NCBI GenBank assembly: GCA_030590765.1
Contig: JAUVCP010000081.1
Span: forward strand, 1-8,125
Length of the DNA stretch: 8,125 bases
Direction: 5' to 3'
Source: Flavobacteriaceae bacterium
GTDB lineage: Bacteria > Bacteroidota > Bacteroidia > Flavobacteriales > Flavobacteriaceae
Shown piece by piece: positions 1 through 6,936 of the stretch. Every line of letters starts with the position of its first letter. Position 1 is the first letter of the stretch. The notes beneath the pieces are model-generated. The model saw nothing but the letters and a program-made list of their open reading frames with translations, ran no database searches and was not told the origin of the DNA. Made by a program: the position numbers and the translations under genes.

Positions 1-2
1 TT

Positions 3-209
3 GTTGCATCTCATAAAGATGGAACCGTATATGCCATTTCCATTGGAACATCCAGCAGAAATAGAGATATCGGAGAAGAACCCTATGCTAAAGTTAGATT
101 TAGTGAAGGTCAGTATTACCAACATATGGAAATTGACAAAAATGTATTAAAATACACAACTCATAATAAAGAAGGTAAAATTGTGGATCATTTTACCATA
201 AAAAAATAG
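3..209 (+). CDS. C-terminal end of a metallophosphoesterase / purple acid phosphatase-like protein (5' truncated by window)
   Basis: An open frame enters from the left edge and stops with TAG at 207-209, leaving the last 68 residues. The ending reads like the C-terminal tail of Bacteroidota purple-acid-phosphatase-like metallophosphoesterases: a YYQHMEID stretch, then a tyrosine-rich strand (VLKYTTHN) and a final GKIVDHFTIKK. Family tails usually have the pattern 'YQ..eI....L.y.t...G...D.F.i.K'. The catalytic metal-binding residues would lie upstream, outside the window, so activity cannot be judged. The next gene starts 24 nt downstream on the same strand, which suggests cotranscription with the GH92 gene. 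Frame 1 is also open from the edge to 150 but gives no family-like sequence. The family call rests on a short tail recognised by eye and is moderate at best. Confidence 0.5.
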   Translation, partial: VASHKDGTVYAISIGTSSRNRDIGEEPYAKVRFSEGQYYQHMEIDKNVLKYTTHNKEGKIVDHFTIKK

Positions 210-233
210 TCACTTTAAATCGTAATTTAAAAA

Positions 234-2606
234 ATGAGATTCATCTTTAAAAAAATTATTAAAATCTTTTTATATATCCTGGGAACAGGAATAACTATTT
301 CGCTTCTTTTTCTTTTTGGAGTATGGTTAAAGTATACAAGTATTGTAAGTCCAATTCCCACGAATAAAAATGATTTTTTTAAACCTGCCCAATATGGTAA
401 ATTGGTCAATAACTTTATTGGAACTGGAGGGTTTCCTGCCTGGGTGTGTGGAATGAACTTTCCCGGGGCAACAGTACCGTTTGGAATGGTTCGGTTAAGT
501 CCTGAAACTATTTCATTATTCCCTGATGATAATTTACTGATACCACAAAAAAAGGGTTTAAACACGTCAGGATACTATTATGGAGATAACAGAATGCTCG
601 GCTTTAGCCATACCCGGCTTGCAGGAACAGGTGCAACAGACGGTGGCCATTTTCTCTTCACTCCTACTTCTACTCTTCCATCAGCTATTGATTATCAAAA
701 AGATTTTTATCATCATTTTTCTCATGCTGACGAAACCGCTTTTCCTGGATATTACAGCGTGAAATTCAAAGATGAAAATATTTTTACAGAATTAAGTGCT
801 ACGAAAAGAACAGGGTTTCATCGATATACTTTTACAGAAGATACAAATAACAGTATCCTGATAAAAATAACTAATTCTACAGGTGACAGGGGTGCTAAGA
901 ATGGAAGTGTAAAAATCTATCCAGATCAAAAAGAAATAGAAGGATCTGTTAGAACTTTCGGAACTTTTGCAGGAAGATATAATGGCCAAAAAATTTATTT
1001 TATTGCTCGGTTCGATCAGGATTTTTCCAGTTTTGGAATCTGGGATGGAACAAAATTTACAAAAAACAGTAAATCAGCAACCGATGATAATTTGATCATA
1101 AACATAGGATTTAATAATCAAAAAGTAATTGTAAAAGTCGGTATCTCTTATATAAGCATTGAAAATGCCAGATTGAATCTTAATAAAGAAGTTGGTGATC
1201 ATACATTTGATGAAATAGTTGAAAAAGCAAAACAAAGCTGGGAGGATAAACTTTCATTGATAACAATAAACGGAGGATCAGAAGAAGATCAGAAAATTTT
1301 TTACAGTGCACTTTACAGAAGTTTTCAAATGCCAACCCTTTACAATGATGTAAATGGAGATTATATTGGCTTCGATAATCAAATTCACCAGGCTTCCGGT
1401 TTTAATTATTATACAGATCTATCTTTATGGGATACTTTTCGAACAATTCACCCTCTTTTCAATTTGATTGCTAAAGAAGAACAAAAGGATATGATGGTAT
1501 CTTTAATTCAAATGGCAAAACAGGGAGGAAGTCTGCCAAGATGGCCTTCCGGAAACGGTTATACTGGATCCATGCTTGGTTCACCGGCAGACATGACCAT
1601 TACAGAAGCTTATTTAAAAGGGATTAGAGATTTTGATGTTGATTTTGCTTATCAAACAATGAAAGAAGTCGCATTGGGACCAACAAAAAAAGGGTCAGAA
1701 GCATCAGGAAGAAGAGGAATTGAAGGATATATAAAATACGGTTATTGTCCGGATGAATTGGGAGATGAATCTGTTGCTAAAACCATGGAATATGCCTGGG
1801 CCGATCATTCTATTGCATTATTGGCAAAGGAATTAGGCAACACTCAGGATTTTGAGTTTTTCAGCAACCAATCCAAAAATTATAAAAATGTTTGGAATCC
1901 GGAAACACAATATTTTCAATCCAGAAAAAAAGATGGAAGCTTTGTCGAAAAATTTGATGCCCTTCAATTAACCTATACAGATTGGGATGAAGAATACACA
2001 AGAGGTTATGTGGAAGGAAGTGCTTTGCAATGGCGCTGGGCTGTTCCTTTTGATACAAAAGGTCTTATTTCTTTATTTAAAAGTAAGGAGTATTTTATTA
2101 ATGAACTAAACGATTTTTTTGAATTGTCAAAACCAAAATTAGCAACATGGATCCCTGACAATTATTACTGGCATGGAAACGAGCCGGATATTCATGCCGC
2201 ATACTTATTTAATGATGCCGACAGACCGGATCTGACCCAAAAATGGGTACGATGGATCTTAAAAAACAAGTATGAAGATGAATATGTTGGGATTGATGGA
2301 AACGATGATGCAGGAACACTTTCGGCATGGTATATTTTCAGTTCATTGGGATTGTATCCAATAGCCGGAACAACTATTTACCAACTGGGTTCTCCATTGT
2401 GGAAAAGTTCAGAAATTAATATGGGTGATTATTCTTTAAAAATTATAGCCGATAATTATTCTAAAGAAAATATTTTTGTGAAAGAAGTTTTCCTTAATAA
2501 CGTATCTTTAGATCGAAGATGGATAAAACATGCAGAGATAGAAAATGGTGGTATCCTAAGATTTATTATGAGTAAAAGCCCAAATCTTAAAAAAGAAATA
2601 AATTAA
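234..2606 (+). CDS. GH92 family glycoside hydrolase (exo-alpha-mannosidase type), N-terminally membrane anchored
   Basis: GH92 enzymes are calcium-dependent, inverting exo-alpha-mannosidases acting on N-glycans, mannans and other mannosides. The 790 residues match the usual 720-790 aa length. Visible in order: a cytoplasmic basic N-terminus and one hydrophobic helix at about residues 8-31 (signal anchor, no lipobox cysteine); the beta-sandwich signatures GTGG (63-66), FPGATVPFGM (76-85) and GYYYGDNRMLGFSHTRLAGTG (starting at 113); then the (alpha/alpha)6 part with SLWDTFR (WDTFR at 399-403), EGSALQW (Glu594, likely position of the catalytic acid), GNEPD (Glu650) and GNDDAGTLSAWY (Asp691/Asp692, catalytic base region). 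The family's usual VPHD reads VPFD here (604-607). The retained Glu at 594 argues against the mannosyl-phosphate-cleaving variants, which are described as having Gln there. The start at 234 gives a clean anchor. Linkage specificity cannot be read from the sequence. Only 10 nt separate it from the next gene. Confidence 0.93.
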   Translation: MRFIFKKIIKIFLYILGTGITISLLFLFGVWLKYTSIVSPIPTNKNDFFKPAQYGKLVNNFIGTGGFPAWVCGMNFPGATVPFGMVRLSPETISLFPDDNLLIPQKKGLNTSGYYYGDNRMLGFSHTRLAGTGATDGGHFLFTPTSTLPSAIDYQKDFYHHFSHADETAFPGYYSVKFKDENIFTELSATKRTGFHRYTFTEDTNNSILIKITNSTGDRGAKNGSVKIYPDQKEIEGSVRTFGTFAGRYNGQKIYFIARFDQDFSSFGIWDGTKFTKNSKSATDDNLIINIGFNNQKVIVKVGISYISIENARLNLNKEVGDHTFDEIVEKAKQSWEDKLSLITINGGSEEDQKIFYSALYRSFQMPTLYNDVNGDYIGFDNQIHQASGFNYYTDLSLWDTFRTIHPLFNLIAKEEQKDMMVSLIQMAKQGGSLPRWPSGNGYTGSMLGSPADMTITEAYLKGIRDFDVDFAYQTMKEVALGPTKKGSEASGRRGIEGYIKYGYCPDELGDESVAKTMEYAWADHSIALLAKELGNTQDFEFFSNQSKNYKNVWNPETQYFQSRKKDGSFVEKFDALQLTYTDWDEEYTRGYVEGSALQWRWAVPFDTKGLISLFKSKEYFINELNDFFELSKPKLATWIPDNYYWHGNEPDIHAAYLFNDADRPDLTQKWVRWILKNKYEDEYVGIDGNDDAGTLSAWYIFSSLGLYPIAGTTIYQLGSPLWKSSEINMGDYSLKIIADNYSKENIFVKEVFLNNVSLDRRWIKHAEIENGGILRFIMSKSPNLKKEIN

Positions 2607-2616
2607 TAAATTTAAT

Positions 2617-3702
2617 ATGATGAAGTACTATACACTTTTAATATCCTTGATACTATTCAATATCTCGTGTGAAAAAAAACCTAAAACATCTTACAATTCT
2701 AACCAAACGAAACATGAAGCAATTGTTACGGAAGAGTTTATCTATGAAATTAAGGATGCTTTAACTCCTCAATGTCATGCATCTACCATAGAAGTAAGTA
2801 ATGGTATTTCGGTTGCATCCTGGTTTGGTGGAACAGAAGAAAAAAATGACGATGTTGGTATTTGGTTTTCTAGAAAAGCTGATGGTAAATGGTCAATTCC
2901 CAAAGAAGTAGCCAATGGTATTCAGGAAGACGGGAAGAGATATCCTTGCTGGAATCCGGTTCTCTTTAAACCCAAGAATAAACCTTTAGTATTATTTTAT
3001 AAGGTGGGTCCTAACCCAAGAGAATGGTGGGGGTTGTATATAACATCACAAGATGATGGTTTGACATGGTCAGCACCTGTAAAACTACCTGATGGTATTT
3101 TGGGACCTATTAAAAATCAACCCATACAACTGACTAACGGGACTATTTTATCACCAACTAGCACGGAAAGTAAAAAGGACGGTTGGAGAATTTATCTGGA
3201 AATAAGTAAAGATCAGGGGCAAACCTGGTCAAAGACAGAGTATTTAAATGATGGAAAACAATTTGGTGCTATTCAACCATCCATTTTAAATTATGGTAAG
3301 GGTAAACTACAATTGTTAAGCAGAACAGATAAGGAGGTTATTACCGAAAACTGGTCGGAAGACAATGGAAATACCTGGAGCAAAATGGAAGCAACCAACT
3401 TGCCAAATCCAAATTCAGGAATTGATGCAATCAGCTTGAAAGATGGCCGACAATTATTGGTTTATAATCCTACTGGCAAAAACTGGGGAGACAGGGTGCC
3501 TTTAAGTATTGCTATTTCATCTGATGGAAAAAAATGGGATAGAATTCTGGATCTGGAGCCTTTAACTGAAAAAACAGATAAAGAAGGAGAAGAGTATTCT
3601 TACCCAACTATGATACAGGCGGTAGACGGAATGATACATATTGTGTATACATGGAATAGAAAAACTGTAAAATACGTAGTTCTAAATCCTGCAAAACTCT
3701 AA
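2617..3702 (+). CDS. BNR-repeat beta-propeller lipoprotein, sialidase superfamily (BNR_2-like)
   Basis: This 361-aa protein begins with a lipoprotein signal peptide ending in FNISC, so Cys18 is the likely lipidated residue and the protein sits on a periplasmic or outer-surface membrane face. The rest is a predicted beta-propeller carrying three canonical Asp-boxes, SQDDGLTW (144-151), SKDQGQTW (197-204) and SEDNGNTW (247-254), plus a degenerate SSDGKKW (301-307). Further family marks are QCHASTIE near Cys53, WFGGTEEKNDDVGIWFSR, CWNPVLF and LFYKVGPNPREWWG. This set is typical of the BNR_2 branch often labelled 'exo-alpha-sialidase'. The N-terminal FRIP motif that carries the first arginine of the sialidase triad is not seen; CHAST occupies the comparable place. 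True sialidase activity is therefore doubtful, and another glycan-hydrolase or lyase activity is possible. The start at 2617 is followed by a second ATG at 2620, and either gives the same signal peptide. Likely in one operon with GH92 and the next gene. Confidence 0.85.
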   Translation: MMKYYTLLISLILFNISCEKKPKTSYNSNQTKHEAIVTEEFIYEIKDALTPQCHASTIEVSNGISVASWFGGTEEKNDDVGIWFSRKADGKWSIPKEVANGIQEDGKRYPCWNPVLFKPKNKPLVLFYKVGPNPREWWGLYITSQDDGLTWSAPVKLPDGILGPIKNQPIQLTNGTILSPTSTESKKDGWRIYLEISKDQGQTWSKTEYLNDGKQFGAIQPSILNYGKGKLQLLSRTDKEVITENWSEDNGNTWSKMEATNLPNPNSGIDAISLKDGRQLLVYNPTGKNWGDRVPLSIAISSDGKKWDRILDLEPLTEKTDKEGEEYSYPTMIQAVDGMIHIVYTWNRKTVKYVVLNPAKL

Positions 3703-3717
3703 TAAAGAATAAAAAAA

Positions 3718-5127
3718 ATGAATAAGTGGTTGAAAATAGTATTGAAAATATTGGCAAGTCTATTGCTTATAATAATTATAGCATTATTTGTATCTATTAG
3801 CACTACTGACAAAACACCTTATTTTGAAACAGATTATTACAAAAACACTGTTGAAAAACTTGATCAACAATTTCTAAATAAAAAAATTTCAAAAGGTCAG
3901 CTATTAGCGGGTTTTGCAAGAATAAATATTACGCCTAATATTGTTAACGGAGTAGAAAATCCTGCAAAAGGAGAATTCAATAAAATTAAATTCTCTGGAT
4001 TTGGTGATGGAAAATATGCTGTGGGGGTTCATGATTCTATTTTTGCAAAAGCAATCGCTATGGAAGTTGACAAGCAAATGGTAGTTATCGTAAGCGCAGA
4101 CCTGTTAATGATGCCAGAAACCATAGTGGATGAAATATTAGAAAATTTAAAAAATAATAATGCAGATGTTTCTCGGGAACAACTGTTTTTTGGTGCAACA
4201 CATACCCATTCCAGCATAGGAAACTGTATCCCAGGTATACTTGGAAAATCCTTTGGAGGTGAATTCCAACCAGAACTTGTAAAGTGGCTTAGCGAAAAAT
4301 TTACAACAGTTATTTTAGATTCTATTGCTGATAAAAAATCTGCTCAATTTTCAACAGGTTATATCCATGTTCCTAATTTGGTAAAAAATCGCATTATTGG
4401 AGAGACTGGCAGGTTAAATGATAAATTATCCATTATTTCCCTAAAGCAAAATGATGGCAGACAAGCAGCTGTAGGAGTTTTTGCTGCTCATGCAACTACA
4501 ATAAGTACTTGGAATGATCAATTTAGTGGTGATTACCCGGGATATTTTCAAAGAAGTTTAGAAAGCAAAGGAATTGATATGGTCATGTTCTTTGCAGGAA
4601 CTTGTGGTAGTCATACAAATAAAGGAGAAGGAGACAAATTTGATAAGTCAAAATATATTGGTAATACTTTAGCCGATTCTGCAAAAGTTGTAATTGACAG
4701 ATTAGAATATGCCAAAGAAGCTTCTTTTTCATCTGTTGTAACTGAAATAGACATTCCAAAATTGCAAATGATCTATGTTTCAGATAATTTAAGACTTTCT
4801 CCATGGGTTGGCCATAAACTAATCCCAAAGAAAAATTCTGTTCTGTTACAGGGATTTCAATTAAACAATCTAATCTGGACAGCAATGCCTTACGAATTAA
4901 GTGGTGAATATGCAATCGATTTAAAGAATGCATTAGAATTAAAAGGATATAATTCAGTTTTTACAAGTTTTAACGGTCAGTATTTAGGATATATAGTGCC
5001 TGCTAAATATTATTACTATGATACTTATGAAGCAAGGTTAATGGGCTGGTACGGACCTAGTATGGGAGATTATTTAATGGAACTCAATTATAAAATGGCA
5101 AATAATCTTATTCAATCCAGATTATAA
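3718..5127 (+). CDS. Neutral/alkaline non-lysosomal ceramidase-like protein, membrane anchored (paralogue 1)
   Basis: The family consists of zinc amidohydrolases; characterised members split ceramide into sphingosine and fatty acid. This 469-aa protein has an N-terminal hydrophobic helix (about 5-28, no lipobox) and then the ceramidase N-terminal domain. GFARINITP opens the domain; VHDSIFAKAIAME follows; THTHSSIGN (His162, His164) and FAAHATT (His258) supply probable zinc histidines; MPYELSGEYA (Glu393) and YLGYIVP (Tyr425) match the Glu and Tyr ligand regions. The canonical GDVSPN serine motif is not evident: the matching stretch reads FAGTCGSHTN (292-301), with Ser298 nearby but not in an SP context. 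The C-terminal immunoglobulin-like domain of classical ceramidases is absent, as the protein ends soon after WYGPSMGDYL. The gene starts 15 nt after the BNR gene and ends a probable operon. Related to, but diverged from, the gene at 5353-6911. Substrate unproven; other N-acyl or amide substrates are possible. Confidence 0.85.
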   Translation: MNKWLKIVLKILASLLLIIIIALFVSISTTDKTPYFETDYYKNTVEKLDQQFLNKKISKGQLLAGFARINITPNIVNGVENPAKGEFNKIKFSGFGDGKYAVGVHDSIFAKAIAMEVDKQMVVIVSADLLMMPETIVDEILENLKNNNADVSREQLFFGATHTHSSIGNCIPGILGKSFGGEFQPELVKWLSEKFTTVILDSIADKKSAQFSTGYIHVPNLVKNRIIGETGRLNDKLSIISLKQNDGRQAAVGVFAAHATTISTWNDQFSGDYPGYFQRSLESKGIDMVMFFAGTCGSHTNKGEGDKFDKSKYIGNTLADSAKVVIDRLEYAKEASFSSVVTEIDIPKLQMIYVSDNLRLSPWVGHKLIPKKNSVLLQGFQLNNLIWTAMPYELSGEYAIDLKNALELKGYNSVFTSFNGQYLGYIVPAKYYYYDTYEARLMGWYGPSMGDYLMELNYKMANNLIQSRL

Positions 5128-5181
5128 ATGATTTATTGACTCTGATGAATCTTTGATTTCATCTATAAAAAATCATTTTTT
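5126..5181 (+). terminator. Weak candidate intrinsic terminator after paralogue 1
   Basis: AAATGATTT at 5126-5134 is complementary to AAATCATTT at 5170-5178, with an inner pair GATGAA (5144-5149) / TTCATC (5158-5163), and a short T run ends at 5181. The stem is AT-rich and broken by unpaired stretches, and its 5' arm overlaps the stop codon of the preceding gene. It fits transcription ending before the next promoter, but it could be chance in AT-rich DNA. Confidence 0.35.
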
Positions 5182-5303
5182 ACTATTAGACTACTTAATA
5201 TCAATCATATAAATATATTTTTAGTTTTTATTGATCTTGATAACTAGGTCAATTTTTAATGTATACAAAGCAATATCATGGCAACAAATAGATCATTATC
5301 ATA

Positions 5304-5311
5304 TATCTTTG
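5304..5311 (+). promoter_or_regulatory. Candidate Bacteroidota -7 promoter element (TATCTTTG)
   Basis: TATCTTTG matches the Bacteroidota primary sigma -7 consensus TAnnTTTG exactly and lies 41 nt before the ATG at 5353, a plausible leader length. It sits in the only sizeable gap between the enzyme genes. No clear TTTG (-33) element is present at the expected distance upstream, so this is a one-element match. It supports a second transcription unit starting with the split ceramidase-like gene. Confidence 0.5.
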
Positions 5312-5352
5312 CAAAACAAAATTGTCAAACAAAATTCAAATAACAAATATTT

Positions 5353-6237
5353 ATGAAGAAGTGGCTTAAAATAACAGGAATTATAATTGCTATATTACTG
5401 ATTACAGTTGTATCCATATTTTTATACAACTGGCGTGACCGTCACCCGGATTACACAATCGATCTTAAAATAGAAAAAGAGGGTACTGCTCAAATAATTA
5501 CTGCAGGTTTTGCAAAAAAACCAATAACACCAACCATTGTTGATACGTGGAATGATGCCAACAATGATTTTGAATATGATGATGAAGATGGTGATACGTA
5601 TAATGATATAAATGGCAATGGTAAATTTGACGCTTACTGGATTGCAGGAATGAGTAATAAAAAACCTGCAAATGGGGTGCATGATGATGTTTGGTCAAGA
5701 GTAATGGTCATTGACGATGGGAAAACAAGAATAGCTATGGTTTCTCTGGATCTAATCGGTTTTATGCATGATGATGTTGTGGATATCCGAAAAATGCTTC
5801 CTAAAGAATTAAATATTGATTATACGCTCATCGCATCTACCCATACGCATGAAAATGAAGATATGATGGGTATTTGGGGGCCAAATGAATGGACCTCAGG
5901 AGTGAACCCTGAATCTTTAAAATATGTTAAAAGTCAAACAGTTGCTGCTATTAAAGAAGCAGTAAAGAATATACGTCCGGCTAACCTGATATTTGCGGAA
6001 GATCTTTCGGGTGAAGATGGAAAATATATAAAAGACACCCGTAAACCAATTGTAAAAGCAACAGGTATTCACTTGATGCAGGTTGTTGATGCAAAAAACG
6101 GATCAACTTTAGGAACTGTTATTAATTGGGCAAATCACCCAGAAACTCTATGGAGTAAGAACTTATTGATCAGTTCTGATTTCCCTCATTACGTCCGAGA
6201 AGCCTTAGAAAAGGCGTTTATAACGGCGATGAATTAG
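5353..6237 (+). CDS. N-terminal part of ceramidase-like protein paralogue 2 (frameshifted)
   Basis: The 294-aa frame starts MKKWLKITG, with one hydrophobic helix at about 5-25 as signal anchor, much like paralogue 1 (MNKWLKIVL). The ceramidase domain begins at TAGFAKKPITPT. An acidic Asp/Asn/Gly-rich insertion at 66-96 (key part DEDGDTYNDINGNGKFD, 77-93) looks like a calcium-binding loop and has no counterpart in paralogue 1. NGVHDDVWSRVMV and VSLDLIG follow, then STHTHENEDMMG (His164, His166) and NWANHPETL (His262), the probable zinc histidines. The last seven or eight residues before the TAG at 6235-6237 (AFITAMN) are out-of-frame sequence after the apparent deletion. Alone, this fragment lacks the Glu and Tyr zinc ligands and should not be an active enzyme. 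It probably starts its own transcription unit from the -7 element at 5304. Confidence 0.85.
   Translation: MKKWLKITGIIIAILLITVVSIFLYNWRDRHPDYTIDLKIEKEGTAQIITAGFAKKPITPTIVDTWNDANNDFEYDDEDGDTYNDINGNGKFDAYWIAGMSNKKPANGVHDDVWSRVMVIDDGKTRIAMVSLDLIGFMHDDVVDIRKMLPKELNIDYTLIASTHTHENEDMMGIWGPNEWTSGVNPESLKYVKSQTVAAIKEAVKNIRPANLIFAEDLSGEDGKYIKDTRKPIVKATGIHLMQVVDAKNGSTLGTVINWANHPETLWSKNLLISSDFPHYVREALEKAFITAMN
6209..6212 (+). other. Frameshift site: A4 run where A5 would keep the frame
   Basis: Four A residues lie between TTAG and GGCG. Adding one A restores the ceramidase frame. The local context A GAA AAG is not a strong -1 slippery heptamer because the P-site tRNA would re-pair poorly (GAA to AGA). 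No obvious stimulatory hairpin was seen just downstream. Confidence 0.75.
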
Positions 6238-6911
6238 TGTATAAAGGACTTGGTGGTATAACCGTATACTTTTCAGGAGCAATCGGTGGATTGATGGCGC
6301 CTCATCCAAGTTTACCTATGCCCCATCCTTTTAAAGATACTTTACTGGCAAAACCAACATTTGCCAAGGCAAAATTAATTGGTGATCAAATAGCAATTTT
6401 ATCTTTAAATGCTTTAAGAAATTCAGGAGACACCATCAAAAGATCTAATATTTCTCTTAGAGCGAAAACACTGAATATGCCTTTGGAAAATGACATGTTC
6501 AAAGTAGCAGGAGGAATAAGTCTGATCAAAAGAGGCTTGCCCGAATTGTTTAAAACTAGAACGGAGGTTGGTGCTATAAAAATTGGACCAGCAATGTTTT
6601 TAAGCATCCCGGGGGAAATATATCCTGAAATTATTTATGGAGGCATTGAAGCTCCGGAAGGTCGCGAATTTGATATCCAACCTATGGAAACACCACCAAT
6701 TCAGGAAATTATAAAAGATAAATACAAATTCTATATCGGTCTTTCCAATGATGAAATTGGCTATATGGTTCCAAAAAGCGAATGGGATACCGGCAAACCT
6801 TATCTATATAATGATGATGGTGATACTTATGGAGAAGAAAATTCTTTAGGTCCGGATACGGCTCCAATAATGTATAAAGAACTTGTTAAAGCTATAAAAC
6901 ATTTGGATTAA
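6237..6911 (+). CDS. C-terminal part of ceramidase-like protein paralogue 2 (frameshifted)
   Basis: The 224-aa frame can only begin at a GTG (6237) that overlaps the upstream stop as TAGTG; this codon is simply an internal valine of the restored protein. It contains YFSGAIGGLMAPHP (11-24; 306-319 of the restored protein), the place where classical ceramidases have GDVSPN; the serine position appears to be Ala21 (AP instead of SP). SIPGEIYPE (Glu127, restored 422) matches the zinc-binding Glu block and IGYMVPKSEW the Tyr block. A second acidic stretch, NDDGDTYGEEN (192-202), echoes the DGDTY loop in the N-terminal part. The protein ends soon after SLGPDTAP, so no C-terminal immunoglobulin-like domain. 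Translation of this half on its own by stop-start coupling is conceivable, but it has no signal peptide and would not be exported. Downstream DUF1349 gene follows after 25 nt. Confidence 0.8.
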   Translation: MYKGLGGITVYFSGAIGGLMAPHPSLPMPHPFKDTLLAKPTFAKAKLIGDQIAILSLNALRNSGDTIKRSNISLRAKTLNMPLENDMFKVAGGISLIKRGLPELFKTRTEVGAIKIGPAMFLSIPGEIYPEIIYGGIEAPEGREFDIQPMETPPIQEIIKDKYKFYIGLSNDEIGYMVPKSEWDTGKPYLYNDDGDTYGEENSLGPDTAPIMYKELVKAIKHLD

Positions 6912-6936
6912 ATACATCTATTTAACCTAGTGAGGA

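Larger units (their letters stand above)
5353..6911 (+). pseudogene. Ceramidase-like gene (paralogue 2) split by a one-base deletion; about 519 aa if restored
   Basis: The two reading frames 5353-6237 and 6237-6911 are the N- and C-terminal parts of one ceramidase-family protein. At 6208-6216 the DNA reads GAA AAG GCG in the upstream frame. One extra A in the 6209-6212 run would give GAA AAA GGC and continue as KGVYNGDELVYKGLGG straight into the second frame, which is open back to 6213. That yields a 519-residue protein with all family blocks in order: HTH, NWANHPE, FSGAIGG, SIPGE and IGYMVP. Paralogue 1 shows the matching uninterrupted region (YPGYFQRSLESKG followed by MFFAGTCG). A true inactivating mutation, a homopolymer sequencing error and, less likely, -1 recoding would all look like this. 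The two halves are described separately. Confidence 0.8.

Noticed and set aside
227..565. Minus-strand frame of 112 aa over the start of the GH92 gene
   Set aside because: It is antisense to the well-supported signal anchor and first GH92 blocks, shows no family-like pattern and has no promoter or operon context.
4583..4933. Minus-strand frame of 116 aa inside paralogue 1
   Set aside because: It lies opposite the conserved FAGTCGSH and PYELSGEYA region; its Leu/His/Gln-rich composition is typical of an antisense shadow.
5199..5242. TATCAA / TTGATA short inverted repeat in the gap before paralogue 2
   Set aside because: Only 6 bp with a 32-nt spacer in AT-rich DNA, which is expected by chance.
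5422..5698. Two overlapping minus-strand frames rich in His and Ile opposite the acidic insertion
   Set aside because: They are the complement of the Asp/Asn codon-rich DGDTY region; the biased composition is a by-product, not a gene.
6207..6216. Programmed -1 ribosomal frameshift joining the two ceramidase halves
   Set aside because: A GAA AAG is a poor slippery sequence, no downstream stimulatory structure was seen, and the family is not known for recoding. A one-base deletion or sequencing error is simpler.
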